Positions 21,712 through 34,344 of a DNA stretch of 64,000 bases are shown in pieces. A program made the position numbers and the translations under genes. Location of the stretch: the NCBI GenBank assembly GCA_024349245.1, contig JALDNG010000092.1, positions 437,001-501,000 of the forward strand. Direction: 5' to 3'. This DNA is from Neodontobutis hainanensis. Taxonomy: Eukaryota > Chordata > Actinopteri > Gobiiformes > Odontobutidae. The first letter of the stretch is position 1, and every line of letters begins with the position of its first letter. The notes under the pieces were generated by a model that saw nothing but the letters and a program-made list of their open reading frames with translations, ran no database searches and was not told the DNA's origin.

Positions 21712-23550
21712 CTAAAACCTGACCTTTCTTGCCTTCCTTGATGCAAAATCATCAATGATGTCATTGTATGCAATCTGCTCCCCTATTAAGTGATTGATAC
21801 TGATGACGGCAAGTCCAGTGAGCCGATCCTGGGACATGGTGGACCTCAGGTATGACTTGATCAACTTCAGTTTTGAAAAGCTCCTCTCTGCTTGAGCCAC
21901 AGTGACTGGCAGAGTAAGTGCAATCCTGAGAGCAGTACAAAAGTTGGGGTAGATTTCCGATAGATCCCTTTTATCCATAATAGTGATAAGCTCAAGGAGG
22001 CTCATGGTCTTTGATTTCAGATCAGGGAAATTCTTAATTTCCTGCACAAGCTCTTTACTGTCCAAATCAGAGTGCCCCTTAAAGTGCAGTGTGGTGGCAA
22101 GTGATCATTGATCTGTCAGCTCCACTTCTATAAGACTTGGGAAATTGGTCAAAACTCAGAATTTCTTTCCTACTTTTTCCAGTGTGGAAAATCTCTCTTT
22201 GATGGCTGACGTCGTTGCATCAACAACAACATAGAAGAATTTAACCTCCAACTTCCTAAGTGCATCACTGAAAGGCTCATCATGTGATTCATATGAGAAG
22301 TGGCGCTTTGTGGACCTCAGCCTTTTTTGTTTTAATACAGCCTCCACATTCATATCTTCACAAATCTCTTTGGCCGCCATCTGTGCAGTCACAAAGCCAG
22401 GTGCCCTGTAGCTCTGGAGATCTCGCTCAGTCTTCTTCAAAAGACTCACAGCTAGGTCTACATGCATTTTAGGAGACTGCATGAGTTTGCTGGCATGCTC
22501 TATTGCAGATAGCATGTCATACCAAACAACCGTGCAGATGCTGAAACAGTACGACCCCACCTCCTCAGACAAAGACTGAGCCTCAGCCTTTATAGCAGGG
22601 TCTTTGGTGTGGTCTTTCACCTCAATTATAGTCTCTCTCACGGCAGCTCCCTGGTACCTCATGGGCTTGACGCTCTTGACCTTGCTCTCCCACCTTGTTT
22701 CTGTCCACATCTTTAAGGTGATGTTCACATGATTCTTTAGTATGGCCCATCTTTTGGTGGAGGCTGAAAATAATGTGTACAGCTTTTGCAGGACACTAAA
22801 GTAACTTAAAGCATCAACAGATCCCTTTGCAGCATCACACACAACTAAATTCAATGTATGTGCCCCACATGGCACAAACAGAGCTCGGGGATTCTTTTCT
22901 AAGAGTCTGGCTTGAACTCCCTTTTCCTTTCATGTTTGCCCCATTGTCCTCTGCAGTCTTCAAAAGGAATTCCCAACTCCTCAAGTCTCGTCAGGATCAT
23001 GGATTCCAAGTGCTGGCCTGTGGACTCCTCTGCCTCCAAAAATCCCATAAAATGTTCCCTGATATTGGGCTTGAATGAATGAATAAATGAATGAACATTG
23101 TTTCTGTGTGTCCCCTTAAAGCCAAATTTCGAATGGCCAGTGACTGCACGATAGCAGTGAGACGTGTCAGCACTGACACGTCTCACTGCACTCACCTGCA
23201 CTTGTTAAATTGATGTTCTTCTTGGAAAACAATTTGCAGCAGAAGCAAAAGAGGCTGTTGTTCTTAATTGAATAAATCAGCCAACTTCTTGACATGTTTT
23301 CACCACTTAGTAATGTTTTCTTAAAATATTGGTGGTGGCAACTTCTTCCATCACTCTCATTCCTACAGAAAACAAAGCCAGGTGGCACCTTACTTGGTCC
23401 TCTGTGAACCAGCTCAGTCCGAATCCTGTTAGTCAGATGTGAGGGCCAGTTAGCAGGTTTCGTTGACAGGGGCTCATCCTCTCCAGTGGGGCTCAGTGGG
23501 GGTTCAGCTCCAGGCATTTCTATTAGACAGCATGTTGGCATATTACTCAA
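21712..23550 (-). pseudogene. hAT transposase with TTF-type zinc finger, broken
   Basis: Four minus-strand frames together follow the order of a hAT transposase of the ZMYM/TTF type. 23550-23167 holds a TTF-type zinc finger region (NNSLFCFCCKLFSKK). 23201-22899 holds NIREHFMGFLEAEE. 22875-22156 starts VPCGAHTLNLVV-like and contains the DDE/hAT core (WTETRWESKV). 22065-21712 is the C-terminal dimerisation domain with AERSFSKLKLIKSYLRSTM. Frameshifts separate the frames, so the protein is not made intact. Terminal repeats were not identified. Confidence 0.8.
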
Positions 23551-23646
23551 AACACATAGCAGTGAAAAAACATAGTCCTACTTATAAATTATCGGAAATA
23601 TTAAAATTACATCAAATTGCAGTTGTCCAGTTGTCTTGTAGCCTAC

Positions 23647-23680
23647 ACACAGACACACACACACACACACACACACACAA
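23647..23680. repeat. CA dinucleotide repeat
   Basis: A short CA microsatellite within the 5' part of the hAT remnant. Confidence 0.95.
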
Positions 23681-23921
23681 TATGCACACCTGAAAGCTCA
23701 TGCTGGGGAGAAGTAGAGGCAAAGAGGTCTTCATCCTCAATATCAGATTTTTGTGGAGATATATGTGTAGCGGAGGAGGTGGTTGGCTCATCCTGACCAG
23801 TGGCAGAGGATGCTCCAAAATATTTTAGAAGTGCCCCTGAAATTGCAATTGAATTGCATTTGAAATCAAAAGACCATAGGATAATGTTTTATAAAGCTAA
23901 GTCAAATAACCTCAAATCATA

Positions 23922-24893
23922 ATAGGCAAGGCAATTTTATTTATATAGCACAATTCATACACTGGGTAACTCAAAGTGCTTTACAGAAATAAAAGACAAT
24001 TTACAAGATTTAGATTTGGAAACATAAGAAAGATTAAAAGCATTATAAAAGAAGAAGAGTGCAGATAAAAAAAAACATTTTAAGTTTTGGTGGAGGCGGA
24101 GCTGAAAAGGAAGGTTTTTAACCTCCCTTTGAACATTGTTAAAGTTGAGGCTTGTTTTACTTCATCTGGGAGGTTGTTCCAGGTTTTTGCTGCTGAAACT
24201 TAAACGCAGCTTCACCCTGTTTAGTTCTGACTCTGGGCACGAGCAGAAGCCTGTCCCAGATGTTCTCAGAGTCCGAGGAGGCTCATAAGCTACTAGCATT
24301 TCAGAAATATATTCTGGTGCTAAACCATTTAGAGACTTGTAAACCAGCAGTGCTGTTTTAAAGTCTATTCTCTGAACAACAGGAAGCCAGTGCAGAGATT
24401 TTAAAACTGGACTGATGTGGACGTACTTCCTGGTGTTAGTTAGAACCCAAGCAGCAGCGTTCTGAATAAACTGAAGCTGTCTTAACCCTCGTTTTGAGAG
24501 ACCAGTGAGCAGGTCGTTACAGTAATCTAACCTGCTGGAGATGAAAGCATGAATAAGTTTCCTTTTAAGTAGTGCAGGTGTTGATGGTGGTCCAGTCAGA
24601 GGAGGATCCTTGGCAGGAGTGCTTTTTTCATTCAGTGGCTGATGGCTTCTCAGAGGGCCCTTTCTTTGTTCCAGAGGGTGCCCAGAACCATTTAGGTGTC
24701 TCAGGGAGTGCAGGAGATTATCTGTTAGCCTCCTGACCCCTCCTCTGTTCAGGTGTGGGCCCTTTCCTTTAAAAAGGTCTACACGTTGCCAAAACAAGTT
24801 GAAGTTATCAATAAAGTGTACTCCTCTTGTCTCGCAGGCCTTGGACAGCCATGTATTTAGTGCAAGCAGCCGACTGAATTTATTGATCCTTCT
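23922..24893 (-). mobile_element. Internally deleted L2-type LINE, sister of 1-3860
   Basis: Element 3' end at 23922 (AGGCAAGGCAATTTTATTTA tail). The frame 24797-24162 first reads the ORF1 C-terminus (GPHLNRGGVRRLTDN) and then passes directly into the RT C-terminus (KLIHAFISSRLDYCNDLLTG, HWLPVVQRIDFKTALLVYKS). Relative to the copy at the left edge, about 2.8 kb (endonuclease and most RT) is missing, with the join near 24561-24590. The left copy carries both end blocks at its two ends, which shows the deletion directly. It is truncated at 24893. Confidence 0.85.
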
Positions 24894-25160
24894 AAAGGGT
24901 TTAGAACGGTTACATAAACATGCTCTTACACACTAAATGTCGGTCATTACACACTATATCCTCCTATACCCAGAAAAAAACTTTTTTTTTTTATTATTAT
25001 TATAATTTTTTGATTATTTTTATTAATCTGCTCGTGCTGCCGGCCCGGTTCGCCTGTGCCTAAAACCGCTACTGTCTCCCCTGGCGGGATAGATACGCAG
25101 GGTGGATGTGCTTGGTTTCCTCGTCTGACTAGTGGGCAGCAGGGCCCTATATAGTATTTA

Positions 25161-25937
25161 TTATAGTTACCTGTATTAACTACAGTTCTATGTGTGTGCG
25201 TAGCCTACCTACGGGCTTCGCTAGTGGTTACCTGTCTCTGGCACTAGCCAGCCCTCTGCGAAAGATCAAAGCATTCACCGCGCCAATCATGCCAGCGTAC
25301 TGGCACAGCCTCAGGGGCTATATAAACCCCCTCGCCCCTCTTCGAACCAGCTCAAAAGAAGGACGCAGTCCAGCTGGGTCTGAGAGTAGGTGGGCTACGC
25401 ACACACTCGTAGAACTGTAGTTACATCAGGTAACTATAATTTCTTCTTAGTGTGTGCTCTGCCCACCTATCGAGTGGTTACCTACAGAGTGGTTACCTAC
25501 CGAGGCGAAGGCCGTAGGAGATCAATGTACTCCCAGCTGGACAGGTTCACAACGATTGGCGCGGGAACAACAACGTCAGGAGCAATGCAGGCCTGCCAAG
25601 CACGCCCCACCCCAGGCAACAGTGTCCAGACCGCCGCATCCATCCCACCCACCGAGCCCGTGACCGCCTCTCCCAAGAGCACACGGACCCCAACATGGCA
25701 GCACACGGCACAATCTATTCTTCAATCTTCTGTATAATCTTCACTCTTTTAATATTCTCAGAGGTGCTGAGAGAGAATAAGGGAGAACCTTGGGCGAGGG
25801 GGTTTATATAGCCCCTGAGGCTGTGCCAGTACGCTGGTGATGATTGGCGCGGCGGTGAATGCTTTGATCTTTCTCAGAGGGCTGGCATGGCACCAGAGAA
25901 AGGTAACCACTAGCGAAGCCTGTAGGTGGGCAGAGCA
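25161..25937. mobile_element. Inverted-repeat cluster (foldback or MITE-like)
   Basis: Two nested palindromes. Arms 25161-25208 and 25389-25437 are inverted (TAGTTACCTG...ACTACAGTTCTA). The 25185-25345 block recurs inverted at 25780-25937 at high identity, including AAAGATCAAAGCATTCACCG and GGGGCTATATAAACCCCC. A third partial copy of the end motif (GTGTGTGCTCTGCCCACCTA) is at 25449-25469. No transposase is visible. Candidates are a foldback/MITE-type DNA element or inverted termini of a DIRS-like element. Confidence 0.65.
25320..25333. promoter_or_regulatory. TATA-like box in the left inverted arm
   Basis: CTATATAAACCCCC lies in a GC-rich context, and its inverted copy is at about 25800-25815. 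The two face each other across the centre of the inverted-repeat cluster, a geometry that could give convergent transcripts. Promoter activity is not demonstrated. Confidence 0.3.
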
Positions 25938-25954
25938 CACACGAAGTAGAAGTG

Positions 25955-25987
<33 letters not shown>

Positions 25988-26039
25988 GTATAGCGTGGTA
26001 CCTGCTCTACGTGCGGAGAGTGGAATATCTTTACTGCAT

Positions 26040-26570
26040 TTCCTACAAAGATTATTCATATAAATAGAAAACAGCAATGGCCCCAGAACAGAACCCCGGG
26101 ATACTCCTTTAGTTACTGAAAGAAAGGACATGCCAACTAGATGTACACACTGAGTTCTACCTGACAGAGAGTTATAAAACCAGCCAACAGCAGTGTCAGA
26201 CAGACCAATTTTATAAAGCCGATTTAACCTAGGTGACATAATCGACAGTGTCAAAGGCCTTTGAGAAGTCAATAAACAACACTGTACAGAACTTTTTACA
26301 ATCAAGAGCCTCAATGATATCATTAACTACTTTAACTGCAGCAGTAATTGTACTGTGTAGTTTTCGGAAACCAGATTGATTGTATGATAAAGTTTTATGA
26401 ACCTGCAACTACAATTTTCTCAAAGACCTTTGGCAGGATACATAACTTTGATATTAACCTTTAGTTATTAAGATCGGCCGAGTCCCCTCCTTTCAACAAG
26501 AGCAGACTTCCAGACCATAGGGATAATATTGTTTGAAAGGCTAAAGTAAAAAATATATGTCAAGGGTTCA
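26040..26570 (-). pseudogene. LINE reverse transcriptase fragment
   Basis: The frame at 26323-25910 includes RLYKIGLSDTAVGWFYNSLS, FLSVTKGVSRG and SVLGPLLFSIYMNNL, which are RT palm motifs. Upstream on the minus strand, a SKAFDTVD block (about 26245) and a WKSAL-type N-terminus (about 26500) are legible with frameshifts. It is cut by a TA-rich run near 25960. It is probably the same LINE group as 17518-18110. Confidence 0.65.
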
Positions 26571-26589
26571 GGTATAAAATCTTTTGACA

Positions 26590-27200
26590 TTAAAAAAAAT
26601 CAAAAATCAAAAAATAAAACAGTTTCTTACATAAAGAGCGACAGCGTTACCTTTTCTGGGACAGTCACAGGGAAAAACATTGTAATCTCGGATTGCAATG
26701 TTATTATCAGTGATTGATTTTGTTTGCCATGTTTTCAGACAAAAAAAAGAATATCTGTTTTCTATCTGGCAGCCCAGATTTTTACTAAATCTAATTTAGG
26801 GAGAAGACTTGATGAGAGAAGACTTGATGAGCAATTCCAAGGCCACACTTAGCTTTAAACTCATCAGGAGTGCTCAAATATGACAGTTCTGGACAGGGTT
26901 GGATTCAACATTCCCTGACAGTAAAAGCAGCAGTAAAATAATATACTTTTTATTTACTGAATTGTGTACCGGCATGAGATTGATTTTTTTTTACTTAACT
27001 TTAAAAAGTCTGCAACCAATTGCATGGTTCATAAAAGAAAACACAAGTGCACAGTCAAAATATTGTCTGTAAACAATAAAAAAACTTCCAGGACTCTTAT
27101 TAAAACTCAACACGTTAAAAAAAAAATGGGATCCCAGTGACTTAAGTGACTTAAGAAACAGAAAAAACATTTGGACAACTTTGACATACATATTTAACTT
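26590..27200. other. No gene recognised
   Basis: AT-rich sequence between the LINE fragment and the retroviral remnant. No LTR like that at 34672 was found here, so the 5' LTR of the retrovirus appears to be missing. Confidence 0.5.
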
Positions 27201-27269
27201 TTACCTCACATGGACATAGTACAGTTAAAAAGTGGAAAAGAGGAAAAATAGACAGATACATGCTGACCT

Positions 27270-28361
27270 TTGTGGCAGTTGATAAATTGTACAGACCTCA
27301 GTCAATATAAGGTCAAAAATAGTGCTGATGCCATCTTGGATTTTTGTATGCACTTGCACGAAGATGTACAGAAATTAGGTTTTATACTAGAACAAACTCG
27401 ACAGGAGCAAATTCAAGATTGTAATTCTCACTCACACTTTAGTGACCTCTGAAGACATCTCAAAATTAAAAGGAATTAAGTTATTTGCTATAGAGACGGG
27501 TTATAAACAAAACAATTGTTGGCTACAACAAGCATTTGACATGGCTATCCAAACAAATTAATCAAAGTGTGTTGTCAAGCCAGATCTACACTTAGATGAC
27601 TCAGAACAGTTATGGCACAGATAAGGAAGGATCAGAAACAGACTGCATACATGACATGATGATTAATGATAATCCTAAAGACACACTCTGAGGAGGAACA
27701 TTCCAGGTGAGTATAAATTATTTGATTAGATAGCAGCAGGATTTGAAAATATACCTCTAATCAGTGCCATTTTTCCCATTACTTTAAACAAAAATGTATA
27801 TTGTATTAACCTAGTCCATTACAATGTGCAAAGACTAGCTAATTTTACTTGCGATGCTGTAGAAGCTGTCCATGAACAACTCTCCCAGACTTCTTTAATG
27901 GCTCTACAAAATAGAATTGCCTTGGACATGTTAACTGAAAGGTCTGTTCTATGTTTGGGAATAACTGTTGTACAGTAATAGCAAAATATACTGCCCTTGA
28001 TGGCATGTTCCGACCTTCCATAGCAGGAGAAATGTCACCCCAACAAGCTAACTGGACTCAGGTCGGAGCGCCATGGGAATATAGAGGGATGCCAACGCAG
28101 AGAGGTAGATACGGAGGACGAGGCAGGTCTATGCAGCGCCCTGCGAGTACAGATTTTACTTCAGCCGGCAGGTCATTTAACATGGGACCAAGGCAAAGAC
28201 CTGAAGGGTGCTGGACTTGTGGCCAGATGGGACACATTCAGCAGGAGTGCCCGAACGGCCCAGTGGGAAGACAAGGGACAAGGGAGAAATTACTAGTGGT
28301 GCCCAGAGAATACGCGAGAGGAGAAAATTATCCCAGTTGTATCTACTCAATCGCAAGATGA
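27270..28361 (+). pseudogene. Endogenous retrovirus gag with zinc knuckle
   Basis: The early part (27270-27449) is an open but interrupted stretch with a capsid-like helical character. The frame 27951-28361 covers an Arg/Gly-rich nucleocapsid region and one CCHC knuckle, CWTCGQMGHIQQEC, which binds genomic RNA in retroviruses. Stops lie between the two parts. The frame runs on toward the protease before stopping. Confidence 0.7.
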
Positions 28362-28371
28362 GCCGATAATT

Positions 28372-28700
28372 ATGGTGAAAATACAAGACAATGACTATCA
28401 ATTTATGGTTGATACAGGAGCAACATATTCTTGTATTGGGAAAGAAGGAAGAGACATACCATTATCGGATACAAATCTAAAAACAGTGGGATTCTCCGGG
28501 AAAACGCAAATTATTCCTCTCACGAAAAAAGTGCAACTTACGTTGCAGGAAGGACATTAAGAACGTCACTGTTATATTCCAAAACTACTCCAATCAACAT
28601 TTTCGGAAGAGACTTTCTGTGTGGGCTAAAAGCCAGTATCACTTGCACTCAAAGAAGTCTCCAGGTGGATTTCCCGGATAATACAGAGGGTAAAATGATG
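28372..28700 (+). pseudogene. Endogenous retrovirus aspartic protease
   Basis: The active-site motif FMVDTGATYSCIG is present near 28400-28440. A frameshift near 28550 moves the remainder (INIFGRDFLCGL, the conserved C-terminal GRD-type block) into another frame. It would have cleaved Gag-Pol; it is now broken. Confidence 0.75.
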
Positions 28701-29210
28701 TCTGCTGTGGCAGTAATAAATATGGAGAGGATAATACAGCCCGTAGTGTACTGGCTGAGATGGCCCAAAGACTCAAACCTTGAACAAACCTTGTTGAAAT
28801 GGAAATTCTGGATTAAAAGACAATTTAAGACTTTACGCGTGCCAACAACGCCACTACATTGTACAATGATGTACGATAAAAATCAAAATAATGTGGACTA
28901 TGAGAATAATGGAAAGAGCATATAAATGGCCAGAATATTTCTGTTACAACCTACAATATATATATTGGCAAACAAGGAGCTGTGGCGGTACCGCTCATTA
29001 CCCAAATTGAAACTTGGTTTCTGATCACCGACTCTATCCCTCATGTCACACTGATGCGGGCCGAAGGAACGGAGTCGGGCGCTCACCAATGATAAAGGAT
29101 GTGATATGCGTTACTGATTGGCTACCCACAGAAAATAAATGGCTCAGCAGATTACCAGTATTTTAAAATAAAAATAGTAGCCTGTGACATAGTCCAGGCC
29201 GAAAGGGTAA

Positions 29211-30590
29211 TTGTGGACAGAAACACGTCAAAACAATGTCTTATCTGAGAGACATAACGCCTTGTTAGAGCAAGTACCAGCTGAAGTCTGGTCTAAAAAT
29301 AAAACAGATGTAGGGCTGGTCAAATCTTCCCATCCGATACAAATACGTATTAAACCTGGGAGCATACTGCCTAATAAGAAGCAATATCCTCTAACAAAAC
29401 AGGCAGTGGAAGGAATTATGCCAATTATTGAGGGTTTGTTGGATGAGGGAGTGTTAGTGGAATTAAAAGGTCCTTGTAATGCACCAATTTTCCCAATAAA
29501 TAAACCAAATTCACATGATTATAGGTTGGTTCATGATTTAAGAGCAATTAATGCAATTATTGAGGATGAAATTCCTATAGTTCCTGATCCGTGTCTGATA
29601 TTGTCTAATGTTCCAGCTGAGTCAGAGTGGTTTACAGTCATTGATTTATGTTATGCTTTCTTTAGTATTCCTTTGCATCCTGATTACGTTATCTCTTCTG
29701 TTTTACATATTAAGACCAAGACGGGAGAGAGAGGAGCCTGTCTTACAGTCGACTCCCTCAAGGCCTAAAGTTACCTTCATCTAAATTCAACCAGGCGCTG
29801 ACTCACGATCTGCAGAATTTGAACGTTGTGAGTACAGTAATCCAGTATGTAGGCGATCTGCTTATATGTAGTCCTACTCAGGAACAGTGTGAAAGAGATT
29901 CTATCACTGTGCTGCAAACCTTAGCACATGGTGGACATAAAGTTAGTAAAGAAAAATTACAATCAACCTAACCCTAACCCTGTCAACCTGAAGTGGAATA
30001 TTTAGGCCGAGTATTAAGCGGAAACAAAAGGAAAATTGCCCCGTCTCATATCGAGGCTATTACAAAAGCCCCGAAGCCACAAACTGTAGGGCAAATGCTG
30101 ACTTTTTAGGAACGGCTGGTTATAGCAGACCGTGGATTTGTGATTTTGCCATATTAGTCTCCCCATTAAGAGGTTTAATAAAATCAGCGGGTCAGAGAGA
30201 CAATAAAGCCAAAATACTTTGGATTGATGAAGCTGACAGAGCATTCTCTGTGTTAAAAGAAAGCATGCAAACGGCTCCATCGCTTGGAAATCCTGATTAC
30301 AAAAAAATGTTTCATCTATCTGTTTCAGAGAGAGATGGCTATTCATCAGCAGATTTAATGCAGGACTCAGCTGTTGGGAAACAACCAATTGCTTATTATA
30401 GCTCAAAATTGGATACTGTTGAAGAAGGTTTAGCGCTATGTTACAGGTCATTAGCATCGGCCGTGACAGCATTCAAAAAGGCTTCAGTAATAACTATGGG
30501 GTTCCCTATAACTATGTACACCAGTCACCAACTGCACGCACTACTAACAAGCCCTAAATTCGTTTTAACACAGGCTAGGAGAATGTGAAG
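29211..30590 (+). pseudogene. Endogenous retrovirus reverse transcriptase
   Basis: The frame 29211-29768 has PIQIRIKPGSILPNKKQYPL, YRLVHDLRAINAII and TVIDLCYAFFSIPLHPD, with the first catalytic Asp at 29643-29645. The next block, in another frame, reads IQYVGDLLICSPT at about 29841: the catalytic YxDD box has Gly at the first Asp (codon 29852-29854). Thumb and connection follow, including KQPIAYYSSKLDTVEEG. Frame changes near 29765 and 30100 add to the damage. Confidence 0.8.
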
Positions 30591-31067
30591 TATATACTTT
30601 CTGCTCCTGAACTGATAATACAACGCTGCAACACTGTCAATCCAGCTACAAAAATGATAACGCCCCTGGACGGAGAACCACATGACTGTTTAAAAGATAC
30701 AGACACATTTCTAAAGCCGCGGGAAGAAATGTATAACCAGCCTATCGAAGCAGATTTAACATTATTTGTGGATGGCTCATGTTTTCGTGATGACAATGGG
30801 ATGCATGCAGGCTTTGGCATTGTAAAGTTGAATACGGACAACACCTTTACAATAGTGAAAGCTACAGGAATTCCACAGCCGTGCTCTGCTCAATTAGCAG
30901 AAATAAAAGCGCTGACTGAGGCATGCAAATTAGCTAAAGGTTTAAAAGTTAACATTTATACTGATTCACAGTATGGTTATGGTGTGCACATTTACACGCT
31001 AAGACATGGGAACAGCGGGGATTTCGGAAAGCAGATGGCACATCAGTTGTTCATAAAGAGGCAATAA
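30585..31067 (+). pseudogene. Endogenous retrovirus RNase H
   Basis: Contains LTLFVDGSCF (first Asp), AQLAEIKALTEAC (Glu) and VNIYTDSQYGYGV (second Asp), the ordered acidic residues of RNase H. The frame shifts after HGNSGDFGK, before the last His/Asp region. Confidence 0.75.
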
Positions 31068-31129
31068 TGGAGTTATTAGCGGCGATGAATTTACATGTTA
31101 AGCTTGCTGTCATGTAATATGCGGCTCAT

Positions 31130-32440
31130 CAAAGAGTTAAAAACCTCCTAAGTGATGGTAATAATACGGCAGATGTGGTCGCGAAAAGGGCAGCTTTAGG
31201 AGCTTATCAAGCCCCAGTGCTGGTGACAGAAGAGGATGAGCCCGTAAATAACATAGACAACATAATCCGAGAACAAGCGAAGGCCGGTCCATTCGAAAAG
31301 GCGGAATGGATGCGAAAAGGTGCTGTAAAAGTCTCTCAAGCAGGGTTAGATCTAAGTTTATGAAGGGGAGTGCAGGGTCATTTGGTGTTACCAAATTCTT
31401 TAGCAGAATCTGTTATAGAACAGGCACACGGGCCGGATCACAGATCAAGGGCAGAGGTTTTGAGGAAAATCCAGACCACATGGTGGGCACCCTTACTAGC
31501 CCCCACTGTGGATCGTTGGTTGAGAAACTGTCAAATCTGTAATCTACACAATGTCAAGAAGGTTTTTGTATCTCCTCTGGGCCATATACCAATAGTTTCA
31601 GGTCCATTTATACATTTATATTTGGACCACATAGATATGACGGAAAGAATAAGAGGATTCAGATATATTTTGGTTGTGGTTGACAGATTTAGTAGATGGA
31701 TAAAGGCTGTGGCAACAAGAAAGCCGGATACGAAGTAAAAAAAAAAGAAAACTTTCCTAGATTTGGTATTCCAAAACGATTATCAAGTGATAATGGAGCC
31801 GCTTTTGCATCAGTGGTAATGCGTCAGGCAATGAAGATGCTGGGAATTAGACGAAAATTTGGCTGTGTATACTACCCCCAAGCCCAGGGTACATTGGAAA
31901 GGGCCAATGGCATACTAAAGGGGACGTTATCTAAGATAATAGCAGATAGCCAGTATAAGATTAATTGGTTAGACGCATTACCATTAGCGCTGATGTGTAT
32001 GAGATCACAAGCCAATAGTATTACGAATTTAACCCCACATGAGGTGCTGACAGGGAGACCATTCCCGGTTCCAAATTATAATGGCCAAGGAGAGAACCCA
32101 CCTTTGGAGCGATGTGAGAAAGGGATTCTGAATTATTTACAACATTTAACAGAAATCCATAAGGTTATATTTTAACAGCTCAAAGCAGCTGGAGAGAACT
32201 CAGCTGAGATAACGGAAACACTACAACAGGTCAAGCCTGGTGACTGGATATACATTAAGGCATTTAAACGGAAGTGGGCAGAGCCCAGATGGTCCGAACC
32301 ACATCAAGTACTACTATCAACGGAAAGTGCTGTGAGAGTTTCTGGAAAGAAGGTTTGGTATCATCTCTTGCATTGTCAACCTGCAGACGCACCACTCAAG
32401 GTAAAACCTGCTAAAACTTTTTTTAGTGAGTCTTGAGTCC
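31130..32440 (+). pseudogene. Endogenous retrovirus integrase
   Basis: Zinc-binding part: HGPDHRSRAEVL and CQICNLHN (31420-31550). Catalytic core: LDHIDMTERIRGFRYILVVV (31620-31680), SSDNGAAF (about 31785) and GTLERANGILK (about 31890), so all three acidic residues are present. A frame change and apparent loss of some codons occur near 31737 in a poly-A run. The C-terminal domain with PGDWIYIKAFKRKW is at about 32235-32400, after a stop at 32173. Confidence 0.8.
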
Positions 32441-32449
32441 CATCGGACT

Positions 32450-34140
32450 GAAGATCTCCGGCCTGTCCCTGCCTGTCCATTACTGTCCCTGTAGCGAAAA
32501 GAAAAACACATGGAGTGAGACTTATGCACATTCTTAATGATTAAAATCAATTCTCTTAAGTATAATAACTTCAATGAACCATACGGCCCTTAGGACTGTA
32601 GTATGATCCGTCCTGGAGCTGTTGTCCCGTTGGTGAACATGCAAACGTTAACGTCCCTCAGATATCAAAATGTTCATCTGAGGTGAAAGCCTCGACCACA
32701 GTCGTTGGGCAGGTGCATGTCCAGGAATGTTGACCCAGTAATGGCCACATCCATCAATCTCACCAACAAGCTCCGGATACATGGAAAGCAATACAAACAA
32801 AAGTTATAAGACATGGAAGTGCCACACAAGTACATCTCAATACAGATTTAAAATCTCAGTCACTTTTCCAAATGTTTTGTAATTATTTTTTAAAACCAGG
32901 TCAAAATCAATTGCTCTATTCCAGAATACTGGAATACTGCCAATCCTTCTGCAGAGTGTGAAGCTCTTTCTTTAGGCTTTAGTTATGCTGTTAACTAGAC
33001 CTGAGTTACTTTGGATGACATCCTGTTGTAGATCCCACCTTTTCAGCTCAAAGCAGCTCAGTGCTATTTGTTCTGTCCAGTCCTTGGACAAGTTTTAATT
33101 TTTTTCCAGTTTTAATTCACAGTTACAGCATTTCTCATGCAATTCATAAACCTTTGTTGGTTATAACTCTAATTAATTTAATCCACATTTGCATAAATTG
33201 TCTCAAAGGTAAAATTCTAATTTCAATTCTAATTTAATTTTAGCCTTATATTCATTAAAACACCTTGAAGGACCCCCCTCTTGTCGATGTAAATCTCAAA
33301 TAAACCTGAAGGAACTGCTGTTTGGTTCCTAAGGTGTGAGGTTCTACTCACGATGTTCTCCGTCACATTGTTTGTGAACAAATAAACCAGGATCCTTTAA
33401 GGACACATGTTTCCGGTCAGCAGGCAATGCTGGTCTAATGGTCTTACTTTCACAAAAACCTCCAGACTTCTGCTCCGCACTGCACCTGTCCCTGATCTCT
33501 CAGTTTGTCAGGTTCAGAGTGATGTTACAGGACGTCCTGTCACTAGCCCTGCTCACAGGTGTACTCCCAGGTGTAAACCAAGATGATTATAAGTTCAAAG
33601 AACCATGTTAATATTAGCTCTTACTGGTGGCTATATTTATTGTCAAATCCTCCCTTCTAAGCCGGTACCTTCAGTGGTTGGCTTCCATCAAAACAAAATA
33701 CAAACAAACAAATCAAAGGTTCTCTGACATTTTTAGACCCATAGAAAGTGCCCTTCAGGCTTTCGTCAAACGAAACCATACAAGCTCTTAAAATGATCAA
33801 ACCATAAAAATGAAACACAGATAAACCCTGTTTCCACAGATATGTTCTGCTGGAAATCTTCTTTAATCAGAAAGTCTTGGCTCAATCAGACCAAACAGTG
33901 CTTCTCCAGAACGGTCATGTCAACTTTCTTTCTTTTTATTTTTTATTTAAACTCTCTTACTGTATTAACACATCAATACATTACTGTTTTACACACATCA
34001 CCTCTTCACTTTATTACAGTTAGTCTAAATCTTCTTCTCCCTCTCTTTTTTGAGACCTGGGAAACCCATGGCTCAAAACAAAAAAAAAAATAAAAAAATA
34101 AAAATAAAAAAAATAATAAACATAAAATCATAAAATGAAA
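32450..34140. other. Retroviral env region or later insertions; no readable gene
   Basis: About 1.7 kb between integrase and the last open stretch. No Env signature (CWLC or CX6CC type) was legible. It contains a poly-A-rich tract near 34078-34130. It may include unrelated inserted sequence. Confidence 0.4.
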
Positions 34141-34188
34141 GGCCAGTGCCATTGATCATTTTAAAATTTCAGTCTATCAATTATAATT

Positions 34189-34344
34189 AAAAAAAAAACC
34201 CTTGGACAGTTACATCGAGATGTGGTTAACATTCAACGTAAGTTATCAAGTAGAATGAATGCTGTACAAATAGGAATGTGGCAAAGTCGAATAAATCTTT
34301 TAGATTTGATCATAACCGAAGATTCAGGTGAAGAAGAAGAGTGA
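34189..34344 (+). pseudogene. Short retroviral C-terminal-like tail, uncertain
   Basis: An open stretch ending in a stop at about 34342 reads GQLHRDVVNIQRKLSSRMN, then IGMWQSRINLLDLIITED, with an acidic GEEEE end. Its place just before the polypurine tract suggests the last ORF of the provirus; helical and amphipathic character is visible. The identity is not certain. Confidence 0.35.
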
